NCBI GenBank assembly: GCA_003996215.1
Contig: QJPP01000055.1
Coordinates: 620,001-684,000 of the forward strand
Direction: 5' to 3'
From: Jaltomata sinuosa
Lineage: Eukaryota; Streptophyta; Magnoliopsida; Solanales; Solanaceae
DNA length: 64,000 bases
The position numbers were made by a program, and so were the translations under genes. This document shows, piece after piece, positions 46,293 to 58,860 of the stretch (position 1 is its first letter; the number at the start of each line of letters is the position of its first letter). A model generated the notes under the pieces. It was given only the letters and a program-made list of their open reading frames with translations. It was not told the origin of the DNA and did not search any database.

Positions 46293-49200
46293 ATGATGGA
46301 TGTTGTCAATAACATAGCTGTTTCTGGAAACGGGTTGGGCTTTGGAAATGGAGTTCACCAACTTCCAGAAGCTGTTGCTGGCATACCCAATGGGATGCCT
46401 CATGCAAGTCCCAGTAATGAAGAACTGGAGAGGAGTTTCCAGAGCACTGTCATATTGACTGATAGTGAAACAGTTGGATCTTCTGTCCAAGAGGTCAGTA
46501 ATGAAACTACGGTAACTGTAGAAAGCAATGCTGGTGTCAGTTCCGAGGTACTGGAGTTTTTTCTGGGTTTTTTACTTACTCAGGACATTTTGACACCACA
46601 ATTAGGTAATGCTTATTTCCTTACAGGAACATGAAGCAAAAGAATCTGATGAGGTGATGAACAGTAAAGAGCAAAAGACTCCAGTAAGGGCAAGGAATAC
46701 TAAGAATTCAAGCCCCAAAAATGGTGCAGCCAAGAAAAGTAATGGAAAAGAGGCATCATATGGTATCCTTGCCTCCAAATCTCGTCCTAAACAGCCATCT
46801 TCCCTTGATGCAAAGGGTAAATCATTCAGTGACAAGAACACTGCTGAGTACTATTCAAAACCTGCATTGGCTCAGCTAAATGTTAATCGTGCTAAGGTAA
46901 ATGTCTTAGGTCTAATTTATGACCTTCAGTCCAGAGTAAAAGCAATCTGAATTTCAATATTGCAGCTTCATATGCTTCTGCTTATTGTTATCAATATCAT
47001 ATTCCTTTTCTGCTGTCTTCCAGCAGCAACCTGGTCATGCTGAAGTAGCATCAGCTTCTCCGAGTGCTGCACAGTCTGAAAGCCTTAAGTATGTCCGATT
47101 TCTCTTTTTAGTTTCTTACCTGTTCGTTGGAGTTCTATGATAATTGTACTGAGAATGTTTTCAAAACATGCCAAACAATCTATGATAACTTCCGCCCCAG
47201 TGATTTGTGAACTATAATTTCGTTACTGCAGGGAAAAAACAAAACTGATGCCTTTGAAGAAAGTGCCACCTAATAAAGCTGATGGAAGTGCAGAATCATC
47301 TTCGTATCCAAAATGTGTTAATCTTTTTTTTTCCATCACTCCTTTGATTTGAAGTTCTTATTTTTATTAGCATAATAAAAATCTTTCAGTTTATCCTTGA
47401 TCACTTCATAGCAGTCCTACTGCTGCATCAGATGCCAAACCTCGCAAAGTAGGTACTCTTCCAACCTACAATATCAATTTTAAGTGTGATGAAAGAGCTG
47501 AGAAAAGGAAAGAGGTTAGTCCTTTGCTTGCATCACTGAAGCTTATAATATATGCTTGATGGTCTTGCACCGTGAAGTCAACTTAAGAACATTTGTCTTG
47601 TGGCATATGGACAGTTTTACTCCAAGCTTGAAGAAAAAACCCATGCAAAGGAAGTTGAGAAGAGTAATATGCAAGCCAAGACTAAGGTGTTGTGACTCTT
47701 CTGCTTCTGGATTTTCTTGGTGTAGAACATGTCTTGTTGTAAGGTTATCTTGTACCATTCCCATTTATTTTCTTTCATTTCTCTAACAGGAAACTCAGGA
47801 AGCTGAGATCAAAATGTTAAGGAAGAGCTTAAAATTTAAAGCAACACCCATGCCAAGCTTTTATCAGGAACCTGCACCTCCAAAGATGGAGTTGAAGAAG
47901 GTAATTTTTTGCTGTTGTATGTTACGATGCCGAGAAATACAATCTTGTATAGTATGAAATGCCTTTTGCTGTTCTTAGACATAGTATTTTGAGTATTTAG
48001 TGGTTCTTTGGCTCAAAATGATTTTGTTACTGTTCCTTTAAGCTCCAAATAGTTGATATTTTGGATTTGTGTGATAAATTTTCGATAAATTTCATTTGCT
48101 TTATCCTGAAAACGTGTTATGATACATATATTAAAAATTACTAATATATTTGGTGTCAGGTAATGTGGAGCACTGCTTAACTTTTGTTTTTTGTGAAGCT
48201 CTAAAATATAGTAAACGAGTTAGGTTCAAATTCATCCTTTAGCTGATCTTCTGAATGCTTTCAACTTGACATTTAAACTGCATGTTCTGTAACTGTGAAC
48301 TATGAAGAAGAAATTGCAATACTACTGAGCTCTGAAAAGAAACCCTTAGCTATCAATTGTTAAACTGGATATAGCTTGGTAGAGTTGGGAGGTTCAGTCT
48401 CTTGACTTTTAGACCACAAATGGCGCATTTCCCTTGATACATTTATGTGAAATTACAGTACTACTGAGCTCCTAAAAAGCCTTAGCTATCAATGGTTAAA
48501 CTGGATATAACTTGGTAGAGTTGGGGTGTTCATGGTCTTGAATTTTAGACCAGAAATGGTGCATTGCCCTTGATACATTTATGTGAAGATTGACTTTATT
48601 GGGTATAGCTAGTGGAGTTTCATCACCATTTCTTGTGATATAGTAAGTGCTTAGCATGATCGGGAAAAAGAAGTGCATAATAAACTTGTCTCTAGTTGAA
48701 GTTCCAGCATAATATGTGAATCTCTACTTTTCGGTGCATAATTGATCTGGCTGATCTCTGAGGAAAAATTCAACAAGTATAAAATCTGAAGATACAGGTC
48801 CAGAATTGATAAAATAGGTGCGTAAGATATGATTCTGGTGCTGAAGTAACAATAGAAAAGGATATGAGTCCGGTGTAGAGATTCATGATACCGGAAGTCA
48901 GGTCAACCTTTTTCTTTTTTCCTGGATAAGTATCAAACAAAGTCAACTTTATTACTTGTTCTCTTTAAAAGGGACATATATATGTGAGTTAAACTGTGGA
49001 AAAGTTAGTCTTGGTATCATTGCTTTCTCATTAGTGTGCCATCTCAACATTGTAGAGTTGGTATGGCTCTTATTTGTTAGTGAAACTGTTGGATGGTTGG
49101 ACCTGATAGATCTTTAGCACTGAAGGGCTGCCTTTTGCTGACACAGATGAAACCTTTTTTTAAGTGCCCCTCTCTTTACAGTCAAGTGGCTGAACACCCC

Positions 49201-51572
49201 TTTCTTCTTATTAGTCAGATAGGTTTGGAACCCTTTCCTCTTCTAATATAATAATGTAGTTTGCAGACAGTTGGCTCAAAGGCTGCTAAGTTCTGGTTTT
49301 GTAAGAGGGATGATATACATATATTAAGTGCTAGCTTGTTGGCTTAGCTGGGCCAAAGGCCGCTAATATGATTTGCAAGGGGTCATGTATACACTTAATA
49401 ATATCAATACATGAAAGACTGGGACTCATGAGGCGTAGTTGTTGTTGTCGTTGTACCATCAACAGGTACACTATCGCACCCACACGCTCAATGATGCATA
49501 GGATTCATGAATTTTGGGCATAGCTCTCCTTTCTTTTCAAATATCGGTATACCCTTCATGGATGATACCTTCTAAACACTCGTCCTCCAAGTATGAATCA
49601 AACTCTGTTTCTTTTGTCAGCATACGACTTTTACCCGCTTTGAGCTGTTTTTAGTCTTTCCCTTATGAGATGAACCGTATTCAAAGAGTCATGTACCCAA
49701 GAGCCTCCTCTCCCTTGCCCCAAATTTACCAATGAGAGATCTACAACGCCCTCCCGTGCAGTGCCTCATAAGGTGCCATCTGAATACTGGACTAGTGAAT
49801 CTATTGTAAGCAAACTCGGTGAGAGACAAATGTTTCTCTAGTGGTTAAGCATGATAGAACTTTGAAGAGCACACCTGTGGTTCTTGATAGCTCATCGTTG
49901 ACTAGATATATTCCTGATTCAGTAAATCTTAGACTAGGTAAAATTTCTCTTAGCTTTGGCCCATTACTTGTTTTTTCTTGAAAGCACTCTCTTTTGTGCT
50001 ATAAATACTACAAGATGGCCTTAATCACCATAACAACCTTAAATTGGAGTTCCTCCATCTGATCTACTTAAGATCAGAAAATGTTAAAGGGTCAAGTAGG
50101 CAAGCTATGGTCAAAGCTAGCTTTTATAAGTAGGGTGGTATAAGAAGATTTATGAGCTCTTGTCACTAATCAGTTAGCAAAGAAATGGAGTTGGGAAACT
50201 AGATAGTATGCGGAAATGCTTCTATTGGGTGTCGAAGATTTTCAATGCTTCTATTGGGTGTCGAAGATTTTCTCTCCAAAATGTTAAGCAAATTATCTGT
50301 TCTGAAGGGAAATTCAGGTATATACATCAACCTCCGCCCCTATTTATTGTGTGTGTATATTCACTATTCATATGTAAAATATACCAACGTCTGTTGCATG
50401 CACCTGTTAGGGGTATGTATCGAATGTGATGTATGCAAGTAATTGGTACAGAACGATGCTAATGTACATGCAGTTGTTTTGCTAATTTTCAGAGCATTTT
50501 AATAATCTCTATTCATGTAACACGGAAAGGGATTATTACATGACATGATTCATGTCAGAATTGGCTGTAATGACATTTATATTTCTTTGTATTATGTTAT
50601 TGAGTAGATTGGCAGCATCTGATTGATTACTTCATTAGAAGATCTATCAATCTAAATACTCATGAAAGATCAGGAAATTCAACTCCAGGGATCTTGCTGT
50701 GAAGATGCTGAAAGATCGTTGTAACCTGTAATAGAAAAAAGAAATTACTCTGCTTTTCAGCTGTCAGATTACCCAATTTGGCAAAACTAACAGAAGCAAT
50801 ATCCCAAGCAGGATTTTTAGTTTGCACATAAGGAAGATGTAGTGTGGTATTCATAATACCCGAGCCTTCCTCATTGCTGATACTCTCAAGTACCATCAAG
50901 TTTTCTAGACTTATCTATCCTAACGTGAATATGCTGCGTTATCTTTGCTGGTTGTTCATGGCTTACTACAATTTAGACGTGTCATGCTTTTATCTGAAGA
51001 AATTTTCTAATATTTGCTTTCTTGTTTTCTAACTAGTTTTATATATGTATAGCTGCAGCCCCTCCTAAAGTAATTTATTCTTCCTGTTTATTTTGAAATC
51101 TACAAGTTATCCTTGTTTTTAACTAACAACTTCTGTCATTATCTTATGATGTTAGATTCCGCCAACAAGAGCCAAATCCCCCAAACTTGGGAGGAGAAAG
51201 AGCTCTCCCACCAAAGAAGGAAGCAATGAGAGTGTCATGCGCCCAGTTAGGTTAAGCTTGGACGAAAATGCATCTCAAAACAACACTGTGAAAGGGCATT
51301 CTCCTCTCAATGTTAAGAAGCCTCAAAGGAAATCACTTCCAAAGCTGCCATCTGAGAGAACGAACTTATCCACTGAAACAAGAAAACCTTCCACTCGCAA
51401 GTCTAGCTTATCCAAGGAATCAACTGAAGCTGCATCTCTGCCGAATGCTTTACCCAAGGAAACGAGTGAAGTTTCTTCTCAACCAAACAACCAACACGAG
51501 CAAACTACTGAACTTGACGCAGATGGTCAAGTTGTTGAACTGAGCCAGACCGAGACTGGTGTTGAAGCTTGA
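46293..51572 (+). CDS. WAVE-DAMPENED2-like microtubule protein with TPX2 domain
   Basis: I join coding exons 46293-46547, 46627-46896, 47024-47088, 47232-47303, 47412-47514, 47615-47686, 47790-47900 and 51156-51572, all GT..AG and in phase, giving 454 residues. The TPX2 C-terminal domain (about 240-316) contains YNINFKCDERAEKRKEFYSK, with the KRxEFY hallmark, then the KETQEAEIKMLRKSLKFKAT region and PMPSFYQEPAPPK. WVD2/WDL proteins bind and bundle cortical microtubules and affect cell expansion; that role is inferred from family. Residues 1-220 are low in complexity, acidic then basic, and carry a KTPVRARNTKNSSPKNGAAK stretch. The C-terminal 138 residues are Ser/Lys/Pro-rich and probably disordered. 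Exons 3 and 5 each begin at a doubled acceptor (CAGCAG and TAGCAG), so Q176 and one Ser may be optional. Intron 7 is 3.25 kb and holds repeats and a gypsy fragment. Confidence 0.9.
48306..48590. repeat. ~140-bp tandem duplication in WDL intron 7
   Basis: AACTGGATATAGCTTGGTAG and CCTTGATACATTTATGTGAA each occur twice about 140 bp apart, with CTACTGAGCTC before each copy. Confidence 0.85.
49470..49860 (-). pseudogene. Ty3/gypsy integrase C-terminal fragment in WDL intron 7
   Basis: The minus strand reads HLSLTEFAYNR and, after a frame shift, QMAPYEALHGR, both hallmarks of the Ty3/gypsy integrase end. Further on come LIRERLKTAQS, KSYADKRNR and IIERVGAIVYL in order, with stops and shifts between. 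Only this ~400-bp piece remains. It is antisense to the host gene. Confidence 0.75.
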
Positions 51573-52058
51573 ATAGAGACTAATCTGGTGCAGGAACGCG
51601 TTACAATCGAGCACTAGAAGCAACCACCGAAGTTGAATATACTCATGGAGTAATCTTCATTCGCTCTTTGCCTAAAGTATTGCAAAGGTATGAATAAGAT
51701 TTGGTTTATTTGAGAAAATGAATGCACTTGATATTGTACTAGGCAAACTCGCCATTTTGTCTTTAGTCAGCAGCAAGGTTCTATCTTCTTTCAAGATTCC
51801 TGAGTGTGGTCATCAGAAATACGCAGGCTGCTTGCCTCTGTTATCTAAATGTTTGAGTAGCCAGAAATCCTTTAACAATTGTCTTTTCTACTAGTCGAAC
51901 ATCCAAGTAATTTGCAGTTGCAGAAAACTTTGGACAGCTTGGGCATGTACTGGATGTTGAAACTGTTCTGTTGAACCAAATGGTTGTTGCTTGTTTATTA
52001 TGATGTATTTATAAATTACATATACATTACATGATGCTCTAGCTTTGTTTCGGTATTA

Positions 52059-52299
52059 CTCACTCCGTTTTAATTCGTTTTTCTCGTTTTGACTTTACAC
52101 GGAGTTAAGTAAAGAAGATTTTTGAATCTTGTGGTCTTAAACTAAAGATACGTAGAATGTGCCAAAATGTCCTTTAATTCTGTGGTCTTAAACATGACAT
52201 GTGGAATGTTGAAATTAAAGAGTTACGAAAAAAAGGAAAGAGACATTCTTTTTCAAACGAACTAAAAAGAAAAGTAAGACAAAATTAAAACGGAGGGAG
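52059..52299. mobile_element. Stowaway MITE (241 bp) in the 3' flank of the WDL gene
   Basis: The left end CTCACTCCGTTTTAATT and the complement of the right end CTCCCTCCGTTTTAATT are near-perfect inverted repeats, flanked by TA on each side (52057-52058 and 52300-52301). TGTGGTCTTAAAC occurs twice inside. This is the Tc1/mariner-type Stowaway pattern. Confidence 0.88.
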
Positions 52300-52309
52300 T
52301 ATGATTTTT

Positions 52310-53220
52310 TTCCTCCCTTGCAATTCAGTGTAGTCATCTGGTGCATCATTTACTTTATTGAGGGGCAGTCCTCATCCTCGAGTTTTGAATCGTGAGCCAT
52401 TGGCCCTCGGGGAGTTGGTTTGGCATCTAGGTCTAGTGTAGCATATTTCGATGGGCTATCAAGTTGTGCGCAAGTTGAATCGGACACCATTCTTCAATAG
52501 AAAGACAATTATTCCTTTCAATAGCAACCACAATTATGGCTTTCTCCTCCTAGAGAATAGGTAGTCCGTCCCTTTAAAACTGTACAGTAGAGGTTATCAA
52601 AATAAAAATCGTTTATGGGATTGGTTGACATAGACTAAAAATGATTGAACATTAGTGGGCGGTACGATTCCCAATGTTTGGTGCTGTACCCTTATCAACA
52701 TATTGTGATAAGGATACAAGACAATGGGTGTGTTCGGTACGAAGGGAAATATTTTTTATTAAAAATATTTTTTTAGAGAATGTTTTTCATAAAAATAAAT
52801 GAGTTTTTTATTTGTTTTTGTATTCCGTGAGTAAATAAAAAATATTATTCTAAAAAGATTTGTATATAATTTAGACAAATATTATGGAAGGTGGGGGATG
52901 GAGCTATGGGTGTAGGATTGAAAATGAGGCGTGTTGGAGGGTGGCGATGAAACAATTAACTAGAATGCCACTTGTGAAACTTATTTTCTTAGAAAAAATG
53001 ATAAATTACCTAAAGAACTAAACACCTCTATCATATCTACTATTTCTTCCATCAGTTTATTTTAATTACTCAATTATATCAGATACATCACCAAAGCAAA
53101 TCCCTTATTTAATGGAGTAAATTTTCTTATTTAATGGAGCAAATAACACTCCTCCCAAATTTAAATCACCCAAATCACGATTAATCTATCTCCCTCTCTT
53201 CCTTTTCTTCTCTTCTTCCT
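52310..53220. other. Intergenic DNA, no gene seen
   Basis: A single MITE-like end (GTGTTCGGTACGAAGGGAAA) is visible near 52730. No partner end was found. Confidence 0.45.
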
Positions 53221-53223
53221 CTA

Positions 53224-53620
53224 CTAAAAGTAAAACCACCTCGCCTCCACCACCACAGCCCCATTGAAAATCCCAAAGTTCCTCTCACTAGTTCCTCCTT
53301 GTTTCTTGTTTTCGTTGAATAAGGCAAACACAAAAATATCAATGCGATTTTTTGGGCTCACGGAGGTACCTTTATTTGACTGAGCACGTTCAATTAATCG
53401 GGTATTATAGGTTCTAACATTTTCAGTGGTTGCAACTGCATCTTCCTTTGATGGCCATCCAGATTCTGACACCATAATTTGAATTGTCCGATTTTCAAAA
53501 TCCAGTGCTTTGATTGCTGATCGAATTGCATCAATTTGTGCATCTAGCATATTATTGTACACGTAATCAGATTTAGGGCCACGTACCCATATATCATAGT
53601 CAACTAATTCATATTGAATA
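53224..53620 (-). pseudogene. Truncated beta-1,3-glucanase (GH17) fragment
   Basis: The minus-strand frame contains YNNMLDAQIDAIRSAIKALD, then IMVSESGWPSK with the GH17 nucleophile Glu, then the IDIFVFALFNENKK and TSERNFGIFN region near the C-terminus. That is about the last third of an endo-1,3-beta-glucosidase; the signal peptide and the proton-donor half are missing. Upstream codons stay open to about 53620 but lose similarity. The fragment borders a GATACAT-rich repeat, so it may have been carried there by a transposon. Confidence 0.82.
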
Positions 53621-53639
53621 TGAAACTTAGTGTTTGTTC

Positions 53640-54410
53640 ATGTACATACGAATGTATCTCTGTCAGATTTGTGTTTCTTCTTCTTTTAAGCATGTATCTA
53701 TGCACAGATACATATATCAAAAGTTTCATTGGGGCAACTTGATACTAGGTACATGTATTTTGGATATTTATATTAGATACATCAAATTAATACTAGATAC
53801 ACTAGATTAAGTTGATTATGGATACATGTATTTTTGAATATAATATATGAATTTAAATTGGTACTAGATACATCAATTCATTATTATATTGAATACATCA
53901 AATTAATACCGAATTTACTGTATTTTGGATATAATGTATGAAATTGATACTAAATACATCAAATTATTACTAGATACATATAAACATATATATGAAATTA
54001 ATATTAGATACATACAAATAAATACATGAAATTTATACTAGATACATATAAACATATACATGAAATTAATAATTCATACATATTAAAATATACAAAAAAT
54101 TAATACTAGATACATATAAAATGATACATTAGATTAAAAGTAATCAAATTACATAATTAAGATATACATGTTTCCGTCTTATATTAATAAAATTAATGAA
54201 TTTATTTTTTTAAAAAGTAAAAAAAATAAAAATTAATTAAACATATATACATGCCTTGATTTCCGCCTTATATTAAGGGATTTGATTAATTAAAATTTTC
54301 ATAATTAGTTGTTCATGTATCTGAGATACATACAATTAGCTTGAAATATGCATGTATCCGAAGTATGAAAAGTGATAAAAAAAAATATAATTAGGTAAAC
54401 TAGTGTCTTA
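53640..54410. repeat. TAGATACAT/ATACATGAAATT minisatellite-like region
   Basis: TACTAGATACAT-like motifs recur more than a dozen times from 53690 to 54150, often followed by AAATTAATACTAG. The pattern resembles the GATACATG region at 40 kb. Confidence 0.7.
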
Positions 54411-54419
54411 AAGAGTAAT

Positions 54420-55149
54420 GAGATTCTAAAGATGTGAGTTTTATGTAAGTTGCCCTAGAAAAAAAGAATTAATTTATAATGACTCTTTTAATAAATAGAC
54501 CTAAATAGAGCGAAATGAATCTGCATGATTCATATAGCTGATCTCAACTTCTATTAATAAATCCTCTATTAATTCCAACTTTGCCCCTGAAAAATACTTC
54601 AATCATCGAGTTAATGGACCAAAAGAAAGCCGAGTGCAACTATTATATTGAGCCAAACATAATTTTAGAGGCTTTTATTAGATAGGTGGCATAATAGAAG
54701 TCAGAAAAAGGGAAATACTCTCTCCATCCTTAAATACTTCTCATCCTTAGTAAAATTTAAAAGTAGATATTTCATAATAGTTGTTATTTTAAAAAAATCA
54801 AGATATAATTACTTATTTATTTTCATCTTTATCCTTAGTAATAAAATGAAGAGATATTAATATAGTGAAAAATGAGTATTAAATAGAGAGGAATAATAAA
54901 TAAGGAACTATCTAAATGATCACTCAACTTTAGTAATTAGTCATTAAAGTCACTTATCTTTATTGTCTTTCAAAAGTTATCTAGCTTTGCCTATTTAACC
55001 TTTATGGTCATTTTAGCCGAAAATATAATTTGTGATATCATTAATGATATGACAGTTATAAGTTTTTAGAAAAAGATATTTAAAAAATTAAAAGCATGAA
55101 ATCAAGGTCCAATTACAAAGCAACCTTGATTTTTAAAGCCAAAAGAGAA
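54420..55149. other. AT-rich intergenic DNA, possible MITE remnants
   Basis: CTCTCTCCATCCTTAAATAC near 54718 resembles a Stowaway-type left end, with TAAATAGAGAGGAATA near 54882 as a weak partner. No gene seen. Confidence 0.4.
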
Positions 55150-55899
55150 CTATATCTGCACATTATGCCCACTGCCAGAAGTTACAAACAAAACTTTTAT
55201 TTTTCTATTCATATTATTACAATAAAAAGACAACACAGATTGAATTGGGACAGTCCATGAACAAGAGAGGCCTGCAAAACTAGAGCTTGGTGTAAAAAAA
55301 AAAAAAACAACCCAAAGGGTTGTAATGGCCAAAGCTCGCGAACGCAAGGCACAAAACTGAACAACTGCCCAAAGCAACCTTAAAGACGACACAAGACCCG
55401 GACATGACCAAACCATCACAAGCAGAACACTAACGTTGAACATCATGGAAGACTTGGAAAAACTTAAAACTAAAACAGGAACATAAGAGACTGGGCGAAC
55501 AAAGCTTCTATTGTTGCACGATTTGCTCATCAATGCAACACTAGAAGCTAAAAACTACTGACCAAAAGGAGCTAGGACCATAACATGAGTCTCTCCCATC
55601 CAAAAACCCAGCATGTGTATTCTCAGAGAAGTATGACTGGAAAAACAGGACTTCCCATTCAAAGGGAGCCAAAAATCCTGATAACAGCTTTGTTCTAGAA
55701 GCTGCGAAAAAAAGAGCCAGCCATATTCACCGGAAAAAGTAGCCAGGACACTGGAACAGAAGAAGACTCAAGATGCTGGACCCAAAAACAGCATGCTGCA
55801 TCTACCACGAGAAAACTTCACTAGACCAATTTAACTTGCTACACCCCATATTCACAGCGACCAACTTGTAAACCACATGGGTTCTAAGTCACAACCTGC
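55150..55899 (-). promoter_or_regulatory. Long 3' UTR of the EBF gene with a poly-U tract
   Basis: Downstream of the minus-strand stop codon, composition stays transcript-like for about 750 bp, and a run of 14 T on the coding strand lies at 55297-55310. EBF1/EBF2 mRNAs of Arabidopsis have 3' UTRs whose poly-U motifs mediate EIN2-dependent translational repression. The tract fits that, but function here is inference. A 127-residue open frame within it has no homology. Confidence 0.5.
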
Positions 55900-58860
55900 T
55901 TAGGAAAGGATATCACAGCTCCAGAGTTGCTCTACAAGCACGTCAACAGTACTAGAGCTGATTCCGTGACAGTGCTGTATGTTCAAGCCCTGGAGGTTCT
56001 GGCCCAACTCGTGCAAGAAAGGTAAGCTTTTGTCCGACACTAAAGGGCAACCAGACAGTGAGAGGATCTGCAAACTGAGCTGTACAGCACTGGCCAAAGT
56101 TGCAATCCCTGAATCAGTGATTCCACACTTGGAAACATCGAGCTCATTAAGCAACCAGCAAGAGTTTGAAATTTCTGCCAAGGTTGCATCAGTAACATGT
56201 CTGCAACCATCTATGATCAAAGACTCCAGAGTTCCCCCATGCAACTCAGCTATGGCTGAAACTGATTTGTCCGTGACATTGACACATCCAGTTAAATTCA
56301 CCTCCACCAAACTAGCTACACAGCTCTGAACAAAAGGGAAGAGCCCCTCATCAGTTATACCAAGAAGCCCACTCAGCTCCAAATGAGTCAGTTCGGGACA
56401 CAGTCTACCTACTACGGCAATGGTAGCATTGCCTACTCCAGGACAGTTGCGAATAGCCAAAGATTGCAGTGAGTTGCAAGGAGCCACCAAAGGAAATCCA
56501 TAGCTTAAGTCTTTCACACCAAAGCAGTTCACCAGGGAAAGAGCCTTCAGTTTCTTACCACAGTTCAAGAGTATACCAAAAAACCCAGCCTGGGTAATCC
56601 TGTGGCATTCCTCTAACTGAAGATTCTCAAGTGAGACTGACGCTTTGGCAAAAGCAACCAATCCATTATCTGAAAGGACGGCACATTTTTTGAGGCAAAA
56701 CAGCTTCAGATTTGGGCAACCTTTACAGAGAGCTTCAAGACCCACATCACTGACTCCATCGCAAGCACTAATTGTAAGGGACTTTAGCTTCTGCAAACCC
56801 TGACCATTACCCATGACCCAGAAACCCCTCTCATTTACGCCTTGAAGACCACCAAGAGCTAGCTCGGTCACTGCAATTCCATAATGTCCAATAACAGCTA
56901 GAGAGATGTCGCTGATGTTTAGGGCCTGGATCTTTACTTTTGTTAAAACATGACCAGCTGAAGAAAAGAGACCTGCAATTCCTTGATCCCCAATCAGCGG
57001 ACAGTTTTTGAGTGCAATAAGCTTCAGGTTGGGGCAGTATCGACCGACAGCTTGAAGAGACTCATTCCCAATGTTTGAACAAGAATCGATTGTTAGAGAG
57101 GTCAGATTAGGGCAGTTCTTAGCGATATCCAACAAAGACTTGTCAGTAATTGCCGGGCATTGGCAAAGATCAAGCTTCTCTAACAGATGACACCCATGAG
57201 CAATCTCAGATAAGCCTTCATCACCAACAGAAGACACATTCCACAAGGAAAGATCTCTGAGAGAAGGGCAACCTCGAGCGATAGCCTTGAGACCAGCATC
57301 AGTCACACCACGACAAGGATTGTTTCCTCGAATAGAGAGCTTTCCTAAACCTCCATGGCTTGCAGTTCCAACGGCAATAGCAGCAAGTCTGACATCTGTG
57401 GCTTTCTTGCCATCAAGGGACCTGGTAAGATATCCCTCTCCTTCAATATCTTGAGCTTCAGCCTCACCTTCTACACCATTAGATTCTGCAACCTCACCAA
57501 TCTTATTACTGTCTAGAGACTTAACTTGGGTATTCTTGGTAGATCCCTCCTCAGCTTTTGAAGGCAGAATGGCCTTGGAGGCAAATGTTTCATCCCTGCG
57601 GATGCTGCTTAAAAGCGTAAGCCAGCGCTTGGAAACACAAGCACAGGCACTTCTCTCTTGGCCACTGGGAAGACGTCTGAATACCTCAAAGAGGCATTCA
57701 TCAGGAAGGACTTCAATGGAAGGCTGCTGCTTCTGCTCAAAACCTTCAAAAGGGGCAGCGACATGAATCCTCTTGCGAGGAGGAAAGTATACATTCACAT
57801 TTTGCCCGCGAGATGAAAACAGAGAGGATTTTTTGGGATTTGGATATGAAGCTCCAGGGAAGAAAGCACCATTTCCTGGAAACCAGAAGATTAGAAACAT
57901 CAGGCAAAGACCAGAATAGAAATTCAACAAACTTCTAGAGAAGTTTAGCCTACTTCACATGCAAGTCTGATTCAGATCTAGAACATAAATCACAGCCATA
58001 CATGATCTACACAGGATAAATTCATCCCCTTGTTGTCAATATATACCCATCATGTTACCTCATCATCATCCTATATAAACTATCATCTGAATAGAACTTG
58101 CCCTCAACAAATATAGCCATAAATATGTTCTTCCTGGACTAAACACCATATAGATCTAGCAAGAACAACATGTAAAAGGTCTAAGTATTCTAATCCATCG
58201 ACCAAACAGATCTAGCTAGTCACGATTATTTAGTTTTCCATTCATAGAAACATCTTCAACACAGACAAGTAAATTTAGTAATAGACAAATATGCACAGGC
58301 TTCAATCAAGTGACAAATATTTAATGAGAAACTAACAGGGAAAGTCATTAAAGAACAATCCTAAACCTCTGTTTAAGAAATAACAAATCTTCTAATCAAA
58401 AGTAAGCATCTTCACTACACAATCAAAAACCAATTAGAGCAAATCAAGAAACCCCACAAGTTTAAAAGAGATAGAAAAACACCATATAGATCTAGCAAGA
58501 ATAACATGTAAAAGGTCTAAATTCTAATCCATCAACCAAACAGATCTAGCTAGTCATGATTATTTAGTTTTCCATTCATAGAAACATCTTCAATAAAGAC
58601 AAGTAAATTTAGTAATAGACAAATATACATAGACTTCAATTAAGTGACAAAGATCTAAAGAGAAACTAACAAGACAAATATACATAGGCTTCAAAAGTAA
58701 GCATCTTCACTACACAATCAAAAAACCAATTAGAGCAAAATCAAGAAACCCCACAAGTTCAAAAGAGCTAGAAAAACAAAAAATAAGATAAAGATACAAT
58801 CTTTAAGCAAAAACATGAAAGAATCAAGAACATACCCCTATTATCAAAGACTTTACACAT
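55900..58860 (-). CDS. EBF: EIN3-binding F-box protein (EBF1/2-type)
   Basis: Exon 1 (58860-58836) gives MCKVFDNRG and joins exon 2 (57875-55900) across a 960-bp intron, for 666 residues. The open frame of exon 2 runs into the intron, which would give a false start. The F-box lies at about residues 63-100 (IEVLPDECLFEVFRRLPS, then CVSKRWLTLLSSI). From about 170 to 655 there are roughly 18 cysteine-containing leucine-rich repeats of the form CPxLxxLxLxxCxxITDxGL. Such proteins are the substrate adaptors of an SCF ubiquitin ligase that degrades EIN3/EIL transcription factors and so shuts down ethylene signalling. The N-terminal GAFFPGASYPNPKKSSLF segment and the C-terminal QHCHGISSSTVDVLVEQLWS segment are EBF-specific. 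Length fits the family. No break seen. EBF1 or EBF2 cannot be assigned here. Confidence 0.94.
58141..58778. repeat. ~336-bp tandem duplication in the EBF intron
   Basis: Copy 1 starts AAACACCATATAGATCTAGC at 58141 and copy 2 at 58477. Shared blocks include ATTTAGTTTTCCATTCATAG and TCAAGAAACCCCACAAGTT. Copy 2 has lost a few dozen bases in its second half. The duplication ends 57 bp from exon 1. Confidence 0.9.

Noticed and set aside
55150..55533. 127-residue minus-strand frame downstream of EBF
   Set aside because: It falls in the EBF 3' UTR and shows no homology.
57876..57930. ATG at 57930 as the EBF start
   Set aside because: Those 18 residues are intron sequence; the splice acceptor at 57876 and exon 1 at 58836-58860 give the EBF-like start MCKVFDNRG.
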